This document shows, piece after piece, positions 26,245 through 35,743 of a stretch of DNA of 64,000 nt. The DNA comes from Methylobacter sp. GTDB taxonomy: Bacteria; Pseudomonadota; Gammaproteobacteria; Methylococcales; Methylomonadaceae. The translations under genes and the position numbers were made by a program. The notes below the pieces were generated by a model, which saw nothing but the letters and a program-made list of their open reading frames with translations, did no database searches and had not been told where the DNA came from. How positions within the stretch are numbered: the stretch's first letter is position 1; each line of letters starts with the position of its first letter. Location: contig JAURYJ010000042.1 of NCBI GenBank assembly GCA_030653985.1, positions 1-64,000 on the forward strand. Reading direction: 5' to 3'.

Positions 26245-27753
26245 ATGTGTGGTATTGCTGCTATCGTTTCACATCAGGCTGTTAATCAAGAGTTATATGA
26301 TGCTCTGACAGTGCTGCAACATAGGGGTCAGGACGCCGCAGGCATTGTGACCTGTGAGGCCGGACGGCTACATTTGCGCAAGGAAAACGGCTTGACCCGT
26401 GATGTTTTTACCAATGCCCAGATGTTGAGATTAAAAGGCAATATGGGTATTGCTCACGTTCGTTATCCAACGGCGGGTTGTACCAGTTCTGCAGAGGCGC
26501 AACCTTTCTATGTTAATTCGCCTTTTGGTTTGACACTTGCACATAACGGCAATTTGACCAATACCGAAGAGCTAAAAAAGGTTTTATTCATCGAAGATCA
26601 ACGGCACATCAATACCGATTCCGATTCTGAAGTTTTGTTGAATGTTTTTGCTCATGAACTGCAAAGTTTAGGTAAATTGCATTTAACTGTGGATGACGTT
26701 TTTCAAGCGGTATCCGGCGTTCATCGCCGCTGTCGTGGCGCCTATGCCGTTGTGGTTATGATTGCTGGGTTCGGTATTTTAGGTTTCAGGGATCCTCATG
26801 GCATTCGGCCTATCGTGTTTGGTGAAAAAAAATCCGAGCAAGGTTCGGAATTCATGATCGCATCTGAAAGTGTCGCTCTGGATGTGCTGGGTTTTGAGAT
26901 GATTAGAGACGTTGAGCCCGGTGAAGCGGTATTTATCGAAGAGTCAGGTGTATTGCATACCAAACAGTGTGCTGAGAAAACGGATCATTGTCCGTGTATT
27001 TTCGAGTATGTCTATCTTGCAAGGCCGGATTCGATTATTGACCGTATATCGGTTTATAAAGCGCGTTTGCGTATGGGGGAAAAGCTAGCCAAAAAAGTGC
27101 TAAGAGACTGGCCTGATCACGACATAGATGTGATTATTCCCATTCCCGACACCAGCCGAACAGCGGCTTTGCAGATGGCTAATATTCTGGGTGTGAAGTA
27201 CCGTGAAGGCTTTATAAAAAACCGCTATATTGGCCGGACGTTTATCATGCCGGGCCAGAAAATGCGGGAGAAATCGGTCAGGCAAAAGTTAAATGCCATT
27301 GGTCTCGAGTTTGAAGGCAAGAATGTCTTACTAGTCGATGATTCAATCGTCAGAGGCACGACATCCGAGCAGATTATTCAAATGGCCAGAGATGCGGGTG
27401 CTAAAAAAGTCTATTTTGCCTCGGCTGCGCCGCCGGTACGCTTCCCCAATGTTTACGGCATCGATATGCCGGCCGCTCATGAATTGATTGCCCATGATCG
27501 TACCGAAGATGAAGTGCGAGTCGCCATAGGTGCAGATCGGGTGATTTATCAGGAACTGGATGACCTGATTGAAGCGGTTCGTAAAGGTAATCCAAATATC
27601 AAGCATTTCGATACTTCCTGCTTTAGTAATGAATACGTCACTGGTGATATTGACGACGCCTATCTGGAACGTACCGAAGCGTTGCGCAATGACAACGCGC
27701 AATTGACCAGAAACTCGGAAAATTTCATTATTGGCATGCAAAATGGGGATTGA
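26245..27753 (+). CDS. purF: Amidophosphoribosyltransferase
   Basis: PurF catalyses the first committed step of purine synthesis, PRPP plus glutamine to phosphoribosylamine. Cys2 (MCGIAAI) is the N-terminal glutaminase nucleophile after removal of Met. The phosphoribosyltransferase domain has the PRPP loop [14 protein letters not shown]. The length of 502 residues agrees with the E. coli-type enzyme without the N-terminal propeptide. The missing cvpA leaves a 240-base gap before it. Confidence 0.97.
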   Translation: MCGIAAIVSHQAVNQELYDALTVLQHRGQDAAGIVTCEAGRLHLRKENGLTRDVFTNAQMLRLKGNMGIAHVRYPTAGCTSSAEAQPFYVNSPFGLTLAHNGNLTNTEELKKVLFIEDQRHINTDSDSEVLLNVFAHELQSLGKLHLTVDDVFQAVSGVHRRCRGAYAVVVMIAGFGILGFRDPHGIRPIVFGEKKSEQGSEFMIASESVALDVLGFEMIRDVEPGEAVFIEESGVLHTKQCAEKTDHCPCIFEYVYLARPDSIIDRISVYKARLRMGEKLAKKVLRDWPDHDIDVIIPIPDTSRTAALQMANILGVKYREGFIKNRYIGRTFIMPGQKMREKSVRQKLNAIGLEFEGKNVLLVDDSIVRGTTSEQIIQMARDAGAKKVYFASAAPPVRFPNVYGIDMPAAHELIAHDRTEDEVRVAIGADRVIYQELDDLIEAVRKGNPNIKHFDTSCFSNEYVTGDIDDAYLERTEALRNDNAQLTRNSENFIIGMQNGD

Positions 27754-27846
27754 GGTGCAGGGCTAAAGGCGCTGGACAAAGATCGGTCGTATTGAAGCCT
27801 GATTTTTTGCCTGATCTTTTTAACAAACAAATGCGTTTAATTAAGA

Positions 27847-29028
27847 ATGAAAGATATTAACTGGAACGACTATTCACTGGAAACTCAGGCGATCAGAGCC
27901 GGGCATAAGCGTACTCATGAAGATGAGCATAGCATCCCAATTTTTGCGACTTCCAGTTACGTGTTTAAGAGTGCCGAAGAAGCCGCTTTACGCTTTACTG
28001 GACAGAAACCGGGCAATATCTATTCGCGTTTTACCAATCCAACCGTTAATGCTTTTCAGGAAAGACTGGCGCTAATGGAAAAAGGTGAGCGTTGTCTGGC
28101 ATTTTCATCCGGGATGGCGGCCATTATGGCGGTCGGCATGGGACTGCTTAAAGCCGGTGATCATGTGCTGTGTTCGCGTGGCGTGTTCGGCAATACCGTA
28201 TTGATGTTCCAAAATTATTTTAGCAAATTCGGGGTTGAAACCGATTTTGTTGATCTGATCGATACCGCAGCCTGGGAAGCGGCGATTAAACCGAATACCC
28301 GGTTTTTGTTTCTGGAAACACCATCCAATCCATTGATTGAAATTGCTGATATTTCGGCGCTTGCCGATATCGCCCATAAACACGGTAGCTTGTTGATCGT
28401 TGATAATTGTTTTTGTACGCCGGTGTTGCAAAAGCCTTTCGAATTGGGCGCGGATATTGTGATCCATTCGGCAACTAAATATATAGACGGGCAGGGTCGT
28501 TGTGTCGGCGGCGCGGTCATTGCCAGCGATGAGATCATCGAAAAGTTTATTTATCCGTATCTGCGCACCGGCGGCGCGACCATGAGTCCTTTCAATGCCT
28601 GGGTGTTTTTATCCGGCTTAGAAACGTTGGCGGTCAGAATGAAAGCGCATTGCGATAGCGCTTTTGAACTGGCCAAATGGCTGGAGCAACAGCCCGGTAT
28701 CGATAAGGTACATTATCCCGGTTTGGCATCGCATGCTCAGCATGAACTGGTTAAGCGTCAGCAAAGTCATTTCGGCGGCATCGTCAGTTTTGAGTTGACC
28801 GGTGGCAAAGAACACGCCTGGAAGCTGATCGATGCGACCGAAATGCTGTCAATTACCGCAAATCTGGGCGATGTTAAAACCACCATCACCCATCCTGCAA
28901 CTACCACCCATGGTCGATTGGCGCCCGAAGTCAGAGCGGCGGCCGGTATCAAGAACGGCTTGGTCAGGATTTCAGTAGGATTGGAAAGTCTTGAAGATAT
29001 TAAAAAGGATATTTTAAGAGGGTTGTAG
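27847..29028 (+). CDS. metZ: O-succinylhomoserine sulfhydrylase
   Basis: A Cys/Met-metabolism PLP enzyme of 393 residues. The PLP lysine is in IHSATKYIDGQGRCVGG, and the segment SRFTNPTVNAFQ is typical. The purF-metZ neighbourhood and overall sequence favour MetZ, which makes homocysteine from O-succinylhomoserine and sulfide. Cystathionine gamma-synthase is a less likely reading. Confidence 0.92.
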   Translation: MKDINWNDYSLETQAIRAGHKRTHEDEHSIPIFATSSYVFKSAEEAALRFTGQKPGNIYSRFTNPTVNAFQERLALMEKGERCLAFSSGMAAIMAVGMGLLKAGDHVLCSRGVFGNTVLMFQNYFSKFGVETDFVDLIDTAAWEAAIKPNTRFLFLETPSNPLIEIADISALADIAHKHGSLLIVDNCFCTPVLQKPFELGADIVIHSATKYIDGQGRCVGGAVIASDEIIEKFIYPYLRTGGATMSPFNAWVFLSGLETLAVRMKAHCDSAFELAKWLEQQPGIDKVHYPGLASHAQHELVKRQQSHFGGIVSFELTGGKEHAWKLIDATEMLSITANLGDVKTTITHPATTTHGRLAPEVRAAAGIKNGLVRISVGLESLEDIKKDILRGL

Positions 29029-29107
29029 TTCCGGTAGTTGTTTATGCCCGACATGTTATTGGGTAGCGAAAAACTGTTACCTAAAGCGGCGGCTTTGGGT
29101 ACTCAGT

Positions 29108-29365
29108 CTACGCAGCCGTCAATAAATCATCGAGTTTCTTTTGTTGTTCCAGCGCATGCAGTTCGTCAAAGCCGCCGACGTGATAATCGCCGATATAGAT
29201 TTGTGGCACTGTGCGACGGTTTGTTTTGAGCATCATTTCTTCTCTTAAACCGGGTTTGGCATCGACATTAATTTCTGTATAGGATAGACCTTTTTTGTCT
29301 AGCAGGCGTTTAGCCATAATGCAATAGGGGCAGATATTAGTGGTGTAAATCAGTATTTCCGGCAT
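29108..29365 (-). CDS. grxC: Glutaredoxin 3
   Basis: An 85-residue glutaredoxin with active site CPYC (residues 12-15), the cis-proline in RRTVPQIYIG and the glutathione-binding HVGGFDEL. It reduces disulfides using glutathione in the cytosol. It reads against metZ and probably shares a promoter region with nothing upstream but the broken aldolase gene. Confidence 0.95.
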   Translation of the reverse strand: MPEILIYTTNICPYCIMAKRLLDKKGLSYTEINVDAKPGLREEMMLKTNRRTVPQIYIGDYHVGGFDELHALEQQKKLDDLLTAA

Positions 29366-29402
29366 ATGTTATTAACAGTTGCTAATGATAGAGCGGTGTA
29401 TC

Positions 29403-30060
29403 TTATCGGTTAATGCGCTGTTGTTCAATGCGGATAGCCAGCGATAAATGTTTGACCAGTTCCCACGCCGCTTCCTTCATGTTTCTGCCGAAAGCGATGA
29501 CCCCATCTTCATGCCCGAGCAGGGTAAATAATGAAGTTTGCGCCAGCTTACCGGATTGAAATAATTGTTCAACAGCCATCGCCATTTCAACTGTGCCGTA
29601 GGCAATGTCAACGCTAGTGTGGGGTAGTCCCAGCGCTACGGTATGTTGCCAGATTTCAGGGCTGTGTGCGTGAATAACGGCTTGAATAGCGGGGTTCTGG
29701 GCGTATGCGCTGGCGTGGGACAGGGATCAGGGATTCGGACGAAGTTTTGCACAAACCACGGGATTGAGTCCGGTTTTGGTGAGGCTCCGCTTTAACAATC
29801 AGGCAATAATGCTCCGGATTTAGTTGTTTAAGATGCCCGGTTTGAGTGCCGCTGATGATGAACCGAGCGCTGTGAGGGGCGATTCTTTGGCTGATATTGC
29901 CAAAACCGATATTCTGGTATCGCCAAGGGCTTTGTCCGATTAAGTCAAGCCGGACGGCAATGGTGCGCCAGGCGTTGATGTCGACTAATGAACACAGGGA
30001 GCTAATCGGTTGTTGGCTATGATTTAACTGATATTTTATGACACCTTCTTGTGGTTTCAT
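29403..30060 (-). pseudogene. Class II aldolase/adducin-family gene broken by a 7-bp duplication
   Basis: Read on the minus strand, the first part (30060 to about 29735) begins MKPQEGVIKY and contains NIGFGNISQRI. It goes out of frame after SSES. In the next frame the expected continuation appears: HASAYAQNPAIQAVIHAHSPEIW (zinc-binding HAH) on to GHEDGVIAFG and the end at 29403. The shift is caused by an exact tandem duplication of 7 bases, CAGGGAT, at 29721-29727 and 29728-29734. Removing one copy restores an unbroken frame of about 215 residues. The family includes sugar-phosphate aldolases and epimerases; the substrate cannot be told. A sequencing error or reversible slippage is possible. 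Confidence 0.85.
29721..29734 (-). repeat. 7-bp tandem duplication causing a frameshift
   Basis: CAGGGAT occurs twice in a row. One extra copy shifts the class II aldolase frame by +1; deletion of either copy restores it. Confidence 0.9.
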
Positions 30061-30193
30061 TGGACTATTTCGGGTGTGCTGTGGTTGGGTAAGTATAAGC
30101 GTGGTTACCGTCTCGTTTAGGAAAATAAAATACAGATAAGCGGCAGAGTGTTATAAAATTAACGGTTTTCGAGTTTGAAGGCCGATTTTTTCC

Positions 30194-30241
30194 GTGACTG
30201 CTCTCGGCAGTCGTCGGCATTTCCTCCAGCCATGGAGGTCA
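30194..30241 (-). repeat. Dispersed repeat, inverted copy upstream of nrdR
   Basis: The segment GACTGCTCTCGGCAGTCGTC followed by GGCATTTCCTCCAGCC closely matches 30838-30885 inside the nrdR tail. It resembles the reverse complement of the copies at 12827 and 26139. It lies 28-75 bases before the nrdR start, so it is in the 5' leader. Confidence 0.75.
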
Positions 30242-30268
30242 TCGGTAGACAAAAATAGTGGCTTAATT

Positions 30269-30925
30269 ATGCGATGTCCGTTTTGCGGAACACAAGATAC
30301 GCGGGTTCTTGATTCCAGGTTGGCCAATGACGGTGATCAGGTTCGCCGTCGGCGTGAGTGTCATGCTTGTAAGGAACGGTTTACTACGCACGAAGTGGCT
30401 GAGTTGACGCTACCGCGAATTGTTAAGCGTGACGGGATACGTGAACCTTTCGAGGAAAAAAAACTGCGTGCTGGCATGCTCAGGGCGCTTGAAAAGCGGC
30501 CGGTCGTCAGTGACGATATTGAAGCGGCAATCAATCGCATAAAACAGGATTTGCGGGCGTCGGGTGAGCGGGAAATATCGGCGCAGGAATTGGGCGAACA
30601 CGTTATGAAGGAATTGAGTTTGCTGGATCATGTGGCTTTTGTACGTTTTGCCTCGGTGTATCGCAGTTTTCAGGATGTCAGTGAATTCACCGATATGATT
30701 GAACATTTACAAACGACTGCCATGGATGGCGGGAGTGTCGCAACAGGTAGGGAACCAGTGCGACCGACTGCCATGGATGGTGGGAGTGTCGCAACAGGTA
30801 AGGAACCAGTGCGACCGACTGCCATGGATGGCGGCCGCGACTGCTCCCGGCAGTCGTCGGCACTTCCTCCATCCGTGGAGATCGGGAGTGTGGCAACAGG
30901 TAGGGAACCGGTGCGACAAAAATAA
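30269..30925 (+). CDS. nrdR: Transcriptional repressor NrdR with repeat-derived C-terminal tail
   Basis: NrdR represses ribonucleotide reductase genes through an ATP/dATP-binding ATP-cone. The zinc ribbon (CPFC ... CHAC) and the ATP-cone ([20 protein letters not shown], about 49-139) are intact. The core ends near residue 150 (IEHLQ), where normal NrdR proteins stop. Here 68 further residues follow, coded by two and a half 51-bp tandem repeats ([17 protein letters not shown] units) and an inserted inverted copy. The start is ATG 30269; a longer in-frame extension from 30194 is only the upstream repeat. The stop overlaps ribD by one base. Confidence 0.93.
   Translation: MRCPFCGTQDTRVLDSRLANDGDQVRRRRECHACKERFTTHEVAELTLPRIVKRDGIREPFEEKKLRAGMLRALEKRPVVSDDIEAAINRIKQDLRASGEREISAQELGEHVMKELSLLDHVAFVRFASVYRSFQDVSEFTDMIEHLQTTAMDGGSVATGREPVRPTAMDGGSVATGKEPVRPTAMDGGRDCSRQSSALPPSVEIGSVATGREPVRQK
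30716..30915 (+). repeat. 51-bp tandem repeats with nested inverted copy in the nrdR tail
   Basis: Unit 1 is 30716-30766 and unit 2 is 30767-30817, differing at only two positions. Unit 3 starts at 30818 (ACTGCCATGGATGGC), is interrupted at about 30832-30882 by an inverted copy of the same family, and resumes as GGGAGTGTGGCAACAGG to 30915. Each unit resembles the 45-bp repeat at 12827 (CATGGATG, GGAG, GCAAC, GGGA). All parts stay in frame with nrdR. Confidence 0.85.
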
Positions 30926-32010
30926 TGTCAACGTCACGCGATGCTTTTTATATGGCGCGAGCCCTTCAGTTGGCTAAAAAAGGCCGTTATACGACCGATC
31001 CGAATCCCCGTGTAGGCTGTGTTTTAGTCAGAGACGGTGTGGTCATCGGCGAAGGTTGGCATGCTAAAGCGGGCTTAGGTCATGCAGAAGTTGAAGCATT
31101 AAAAAACGTGCAGGATGCAACAGGCGCAACCGCCTATGTAACACTGGAGCCTTGCAGTCACCAGGGCAAAACGCCGCCGTGCTGTGATGCGCTGATAGAA
31201 GCCGGTGTCAGCCGGGTGGTTGCGGCTATGCAGGACCCCAATCCGCAGGTGTCCGGCAGCGGACTGAAAAATCTCAAGGCGGCTGGGATTGAGGTGGACT
31301 GCGGCGTATTGCAGGAAGATGCGCAGGCATTAAATCGCGGGTTTACCAAGCGAATGACGGAAAATCGCCCGTTTGTGCGCAGCAAGCTGGCGATGAGTCT
31401 GGATGGTCACACCGCGATGGCGTCAGGTGAAAGCAAGTGGATTACGGGAAGCGAGGCTAGAGCCGATGTGCAGCGCCTAAGAGCGGAGAGTTCGGCAATT
31501 TTAACCGGCATCAATACCGTATTGGCGGATGATCCGTCGATGAATGCCCGTGTGGACTGGGTTGTCGAACAACCGCTTCGGGTGGTGCTGGATACGCATC
31601 TGAACATGCCGGTTACCGCCAAGATGGCAAAACTTCCGGGACGCAGTCTGATTTTAACCTGTGCAGATAATCCCCAAAAACAACGCGCGTTGCAACAGGC
31701 GGGTTTTGAAGTTTATAAACTGGGCGGAAAAAACGGGCGTTTAGACTTGCATGCGGTGATGGATTTTTTAAGCCAACAACAAATCAATGAGCTGCTGGTT
31801 GAGGCGGGTTCGGTGCTCAATGGCGCGTTACTGACTGAAGGACTGGTTGATGAATATATCATTTATATGGCTCCGTGTATTTTAGGCGACCAGGGACGCG
31901 GATTGTTTAAGCTGCCGGGACTACAGCAGATGGCCGAGAAAAAGCAGTTAAAGCTGCGTGATGTCAGGCAGGTCGGTCAGGATTTAAAATTAACTTATAT
32001 ACCATTGTAG
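30925..32010 (+). CDS. ribD: Bifunctional riboflavin deaminase/reductase RibD
   Basis: RibD deaminates and then reduces the pyrimidine intermediate of riboflavin synthesis. The N-terminal deaminase (1-145) has the zinc motifs HAEVEAL and PCSHQGKTPPC; the C-terminal reductase (about 150-361) contains RSKLAMSLDGHTA and the NADPH-binding VEAGSVLNGALL. The 361-residue length is normal. It starts on the last base of the nrdR stop codon, so it is coupled to nrdR and read with ribE and ribBA. Confidence 0.96.
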   Translation: MSTSRDAFYMARALQLAKKGRYTTDPNPRVGCVLVRDGVVIGEGWHAKAGLGHAEVEALKNVQDATGATAYVTLEPCSHQGKTPPCCDALIEAGVSRVVAAMQDPNPQVSGSGLKNLKAAGIEVDCGVLQEDAQALNRGFTKRMTENRPFVRSKLAMSLDGHTAMASGESKWITGSEARADVQRLRAESSAILTGINTVLADDPSMNARVDWVVEQPLRVVLDTHLNMPVTAKMAKLPGRSLILTCADNPQKQRALQQAGFEVYKLGGKNGRLDLHAVMDFLSQQQINELLVEAGSVLNGALLTEGLVDEYIIYMAPCILGDQGRGLFKLPGLQQMAEKKQLKLRDVRQVGQDLKLTYIPL

Positions 32011-32017
32011 GGCATCC

Positions 32018-32674
32018 ATGTTTACAGGCATAATTTTGGCAGTGGGAAAAATATCGGTAATTGAGCGTAAAGCCGGTGATTGCCGATTGACCGTGGCGAC
32101 CGGAAAATTACCGCTGCAGGATGTCGCGTTGGGCGACAGTATTGCTGTCAACGGTGTATGCCTGACCGCAGTGGAGTTAGGTAAAAATCATTTTTGCGCC
32201 GATGTTTCTAACGAAACCTTATCCAGAACCATTTTAAATATCGCAATGGTGGGTACGCCGGTTAATCTGGAGTTGGCTTTAACACCGTCAGCCCGATTGG
32301 GTGGACATATCGTCAGCGGTCATGTCGATGGTATCGGTACGATAACGGAAAAGCAGGCAGATGGACGTTCCTTTCGTTTTACCTGTAAAGCCCCCGATAA
32401 CCTGGCTAAATACATTGCCGAAAAAGGCTCTATTTGTATCAATGGCATTAGCTTGACCGTCAATGAAGTTGATGGCGCGGTATTCAGCGTTAATATTGTG
32501 CCGCATACGCTCGAAGAAACGACCTTGGGCGATGCGGTGGTCGGAACTAAAGTTAACCTGGAAGTGGATTTGCTGGCTCGCTATATAGAGCGGTTAATCA
32601 AGGGTGATGCGGCGGCTAAAAGTTGTAGCGGTATCACAGAAGAATTATTGCAAAAAAGCGGTTTTTTTGGCTAA
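32018..32674 (+). CDS. ribE: Riboflavin synthase alpha chain
   Basis: It forms riboflavin from two molecules of lumazine. Two internal lumazine-binding repeats are visible: MFTGIILAVG...DSIAVNGVCLT, and HIVSGHVDGIG...GSICINGISLTVN. The length of 218 residues is normal. It lies 7 bases after ribD and 15 before ribBA. The gene is also called ribC in some species. Confidence 0.96.
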   Translation: MFTGIILAVGKISVIERKAGDCRLTVATGKLPLQDVALGDSIAVNGVCLTAVELGKNHFCADVSNETLSRTILNIAMVGTPVNLELALTPSARLGGHIVSGHVDGIGTITEKQADGRSFRFTCKAPDNLAKYIAEKGSICINGISLTVNEVDGAVFSVNIVPHTLEETTLGDAVVGTKVNLEVDLLARYIERLIKGDAAAKSCSGITEELLQKSGFFG

Positions 32675-32689
32675 CAGCCCAAAGGCAAA

Positions 32690-33793
32690 ATGAATACAAT
32701 CGAAGAAATCATAGCAGACTTACGCTTAGGCAAAATGGTCATCATCATGGATGACGAAGATCGCGAGAATGAAGGCGATCTGCTGATGGCGGCTACTTTT
32801 ACGCGTCCTGAAGATGTTAATTTTATGGCACGTTACGGTCGCGGCCTGATTTGCTTGACCTTGACCAGCGAGCGTTGTCAACAGTTGCATTTACCGTTGA
32901 TGGTCAATGACAATCAAACGGCTCATTCAACCAATTTTACCGTGTCTATCGAGGCGGCAACCGGCGTAACGACAGGCATTTCTGCGGCCGACCGGGCGCG
33001 TACCATTCAATGTGCCGTCATGGCCGATGCCAAGGCCGATGATCTGGTGCAGCCGGGGCATGTATTCCCGTTAATGGCGCAAGCCGGCGGTGTGTTAAAC
33101 CGGGCCGGGCATACCGAAGCGGGTTGTGATTTGGCTTGGTTGGCAGGCTTGGAACCGGCGGCAGTGATCGTCGAGATACTCAATGAAGACGGTACGATGG
33201 CAAGACGGCCTGATTTGGAAGTATTTGCCAAGCAGCACGATCTTAAAATCGGCACTATTGCCGATTTAATCCATTACCGTATCCAACACGAAAATACCCT
33301 GGAGCGCATCAGCGAGTGCGCTTATCCGACCGAATTCGGCGATTTCAGGCTATATGCTTATCAGGACAGAAACGATAATAACCTGCATCTGGCACTGGTG
33401 ATGGGGCAGGTTGCCGGCAACGAACCCGTTTTGGTCAGGGTTCATGCGCGGAATGTGTTAGACGATGTATTTGCCTCCAAGCGTAGCGATTGTAGCGTTC
33501 CGTTGCGTACAGCCATGCAAAAAATAGCCGAGGAAGGGCGCGGAGTGTTGGTGCTTATCAGGCAGCAAGAAGACAATAAGTCGCTGGCGGAATTGATACA
33601 CCATTATCAGCTGGAAGATAACGGTATTGTGAATCCAGTTCAACCTGTCGGCGCTGAAGATTGGCGTAACATCGGCACGGGTGCCAGAATACTGGCCGAT
33701 CTGGGCGTACATAAGCTTAAGGTTTTAGGCCCCCAGAAAAAGTATGTCGCGTTGTCCGGGTTTGATTTGGAAGTCACCGAGTATAGGGGTTGA
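32690..33793 (+). CDS. ribBA: 3,4-dihydroxy-2-butanone-4-phosphate synthase with degenerate GTP cyclohydrolase II domain
   Basis: The N-terminal domain (1-200) is an intact DHBP synthase: MDDEDRENEGDL, the GRGLICL loop and HTEAGCDLAWL. The C-terminal domain (about 205-367) has the fold pattern of GTP cyclohydrolase II (IAEEGRGVLVLIRQ), but the three zinc cysteines are not all kept. Where RibA has CLTGD...RCDCG, this protein has NVLDD...RSDCS. So the second activity is probably lost and a separate ribA would be needed elsewhere. This is common in proteobacterial ribB fusions. Confidence 0.9.
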   Translation: MNTIEEIIADLRLGKMVIIMDDEDRENEGDLLMAATFTRPEDVNFMARYGRGLICLTLTSERCQQLHLPLMVNDNQTAHSTNFTVSIEAATGVTTGISAADRARTIQCAVMADAKADDLVQPGHVFPLMAQAGGVLNRAGHTEAGCDLAWLAGLEPAAVIVEILNEDGTMARRPDLEVFAKQHDLKIGTIADLIHYRIQHENTLERISECAYPTEFGDFRLYAYQDRNDNNLHLALVMGQVAGNEPVLVRVHARNVLDDVFASKRSDCSVPLRTAMQKIAEEGRGVLVLIRQQEDNKSLAELIHHYQLEDNGIVNPVQPVGAEDWRNIGTGARILADLGVHKLKVLGPQKKYVALSGFDLEVTEYRG

Positions 33794-33800
33794 AAAAGCA

Positions 33801-33824
33801 ATAACCCCTTAATTAAGGGGTTAT
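33801..33824. terminator. Perfect 24-bp palindrome between ribBA and ribH
   Basis: ATAACCCCTTAA is followed by its exact reverse complement. It lies 8 bases after the ribBA stop. With no loop it would fold with an AATT turn; there is no T-run, so it may be an attenuating stem or an RNA-processing site rather than a full terminator. Confidence 0.6.
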
Positions 33825-33867
33825 GCCATCTACAATAATAGAAAATATCACACAGTAGAGAAATATC

Positions 33868-34344
33868 ATGTCAACACTAAAAACCTTTGAAGGGAATTTA
33901 CTCGTTCAGGGCGGGAAATTCTGCATAGTAGCCTCGCGGTTTAACAGCTTCATCGTTGAGCAATTGGAAGCCGGTGCGATTGATGCATTGGTGCGTCACG
34001 GCGCCAATAAAGCCGATATTCATCTGGTTAAGGCACCCGGTGCGTTTGAGTTGCCGATGGTGGTGCAACGCGTGGCAGCGGCTAAAAAATATGATGCGAT
34101 TATCGCCTTAGGTGCAGTGATCCGAGGCGGCACACCGCATTTTGAATATGTCGCCGGTGAATGTGTTAAAGGCTTGGCGCAGGTTTCTTTGCAATATAGT
34201 ATCCCCGTCAGTTTTGGCGTATTAACCGTTGACAGTATTGAGCAGGCGATAGAGCGTGCAGGCACTAAAGCCGGTAATAAAGGCGCGGAAGCGGCAATGT
34301 CAGCCATTGAAATGGTCAATTTATTTAATAACCTGGAAATATAA
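33868..34344 (+). CDS. ribH: 6,7-dimethyl-8-ribityllumazine synthase
   Basis: RibH condenses the RibD-pathway product and DHBP into lumazine. The family motifs [22 protein letters not shown] and [14 protein letters not shown] are present. At 158 residues it is complete. Its TAA overlaps the nusB ATG by one base, so nusB depends on ribH translation. Confidence 0.97.
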   Translation: MSTLKTFEGNLLVQGGKFCIVASRFNSFIVEQLEAGAIDALVRHGANKADIHLVKAPGAFELPMVVQRVAAAKKYDAIIALGAVIRGGTPHFEYVAGECVKGLAQVSLQYSIPVSFGVLTVDSIEQAIERAGTKAGNKGAEAAMSAIEMVNLFNNLEI

Positions 34345-34778
34345 TGAGTCAAGCTCGAACCAATGCCCGAAAGGCTGCTGTACAGGCATTGTATCAATGG
34401 CAAATGGCCGGTCAGAATCTTAGTGAGATTGAACGGCAGTTTCTGGAAGAAGAGCGCTTGAAAGACGCTCAGAAAAGTTATTTCATCGAGTTATTTTATG
34501 GCGTGCCTAAAAATCTGATTGTTATTGATCAGGTATTATCTGAGTTTGTGGACCGTCCTGTTGATATGATTGATCCTGTCGAAAGGGCAATTTTAAGAAT
34601 CGGGGTATACGAATTGTTGCATCGACTGGATATGCCGTACCGGGTTGTGTTGAATGAAGGTATTAATTTAGCCAAGTTTTTTGGTGCCGATGGCAGTCAC
34701 AAGTATGTTAATGGCATATTGGACAAGGTGGCTCAGCAAAAAAGGGCTGTGGAGATTAAGGCGAAAGGCGCAAGGTGA
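34344..34778 (+). CDS. nusB: Transcription antitermination factor NusB
   Basis: NusB binds boxA RNA with NusE and supports rRNA antitermination. The 144 residues start with ARNARKAAVQALYQWQMAG-type sequence and contain DPVERAILRIGVYEL and VVLNEGINLAKFFG. The ribH-nusB-thiL-pgpA order is widespread. Confidence 0.96.
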   Translation: MSQARTNARKAAVQALYQWQMAGQNLSEIERQFLEEERLKDAQKSYFIELFYGVPKNLIVIDQVLSEFVDRPVDMIDPVERAILRIGVYELLHRLDMPYRVVLNEGINLAKFFGADGSHKYVNGILDKVAQQKRAVEIKAKGAR

Positions 34779-34807
34779 AATACACTTTTAGCCTTTAGTC
34801 TTTAAAA

Positions 34808-35743
34808 ATGCCACTTTCCGAATTTGCCTTAATTCAGCGTTTCTTTACTAAGCAGCGGGTCATAAATCCGTCAACGCTGCTAGGCATAGGCGATGACTGC
34901 GCGTTGCTGTCCATTCCTGATGGTTATGAGCTGGCGGTGACCACCGATACCATGGTCGAAAACGTGCATTTTTTTGCAGGAACCGATCCTGACTTGCTGG
35001 GCCATAAGCTGTTGGCCGTTAATTTGAGTGATCTTGCCGCCATGGGCGCAAAGCCTGTTTCTGTGACGCTGGCATTAACCCTGCCTAGGGTCGATAAAAG
35101 CTGGTTGACGGCTTTTGCCCAAGGTTTTTTAAAATTAGCCGAACGCTATTCGGTAGATTTGATTGGTGGCGATACCACCGCCGGTCCGTTGACATTGACC
35201 GTTCAGGCCATGGGTTTAGTGCCGAAAGGCCAGGCGCTTAGACGTTCATCGGCCCAGCCCGGCGATTTTATTTATATGACCGGCTTATTGGGCGATGCCG
35301 GGCTGGGCTTAAAGATCAAGCAAGGCTATGACTGCGCCGATTCCGAGGCTGCTTTAACGCGATTCAACCGGCCTGATCCACAAGTCGAAGCGGGTCAGGC
35401 CTTAATCGGCATTGCTAACGCTTGCATCGATTTATCGGACGGCTTGGCTGGCGATCTGGTTCATATACTGGAGAAAAGCCAAGTGGGGGCCTGTCTTGAT
35501 TGGGATACGTTGCCGTTGTCTAATGCGGTGCAGACCTATATAAGCGATACCGGCGACTGGTCTATGCCACTGACGGCGGGTGACGACTACGAGCTGTGTT
35601 TTACCGTCAGCCCCGAACAGGCGGATAAGTTGACCATAGCCGCCACCAAAATCGGCATCATTGAATCTCAACCGGGTTTGCGGCTGAGTAGATCGGGTAC
35701 TATCCAACCATTAGAGGTAAAAGGCTTTGAGCATTTTTCTTAA
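34808..35743 (+). CDS. thiL: Thiamine-monophosphate kinase
   Basis: ThiL phosphorylates thiamine phosphate to the active pyrophosphate. The PurM-like fold shows IGDDCAL, TTDTMVENVHF, VNLSDLAAMGA and GDDYELCFT. The length of 311 residues is normal. It overlaps pgpA by 17 bases. Confidence 0.95.
   Translation: MPLSEFALIQRFFTKQRVINPSTLLGIGDDCALLSIPDGYELAVTTDTMVENVHFFAGTDPDLLGHKLLAVNLSDLAAMGAKPVSVTLALTLPRVDKSWLTAFAQGFLKLAERYSVDLIGGDTTAGPLTLTVQAMGLVPKGQALRRSSAQPGDFIYMTGLLGDAGLGLKIKQGYDCADSEAALTRFNRPDPQVEAGQALIGIANACIDLSDGLAGDLVHILEKSQVGACLDWDTLPLSNAVQTYISDTGDWSMPLTAGDDYELCFTVSPEQADKLTIAATKIGIIESQPGLRLSRSGTIQPLEVKGFEHFS

Noticed and set aside
29038-29229. 63-codon plus-strand frame opposite grxC
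   Set aside because: It overlaps the glutaredoxin gene in antisense and has no family features.
30194-30268. N-terminal extension of NrdR from an upstream GTG
   Set aside because: The extra residues come from the inverted repeat copy; the family starts at MRCPFC (30269).
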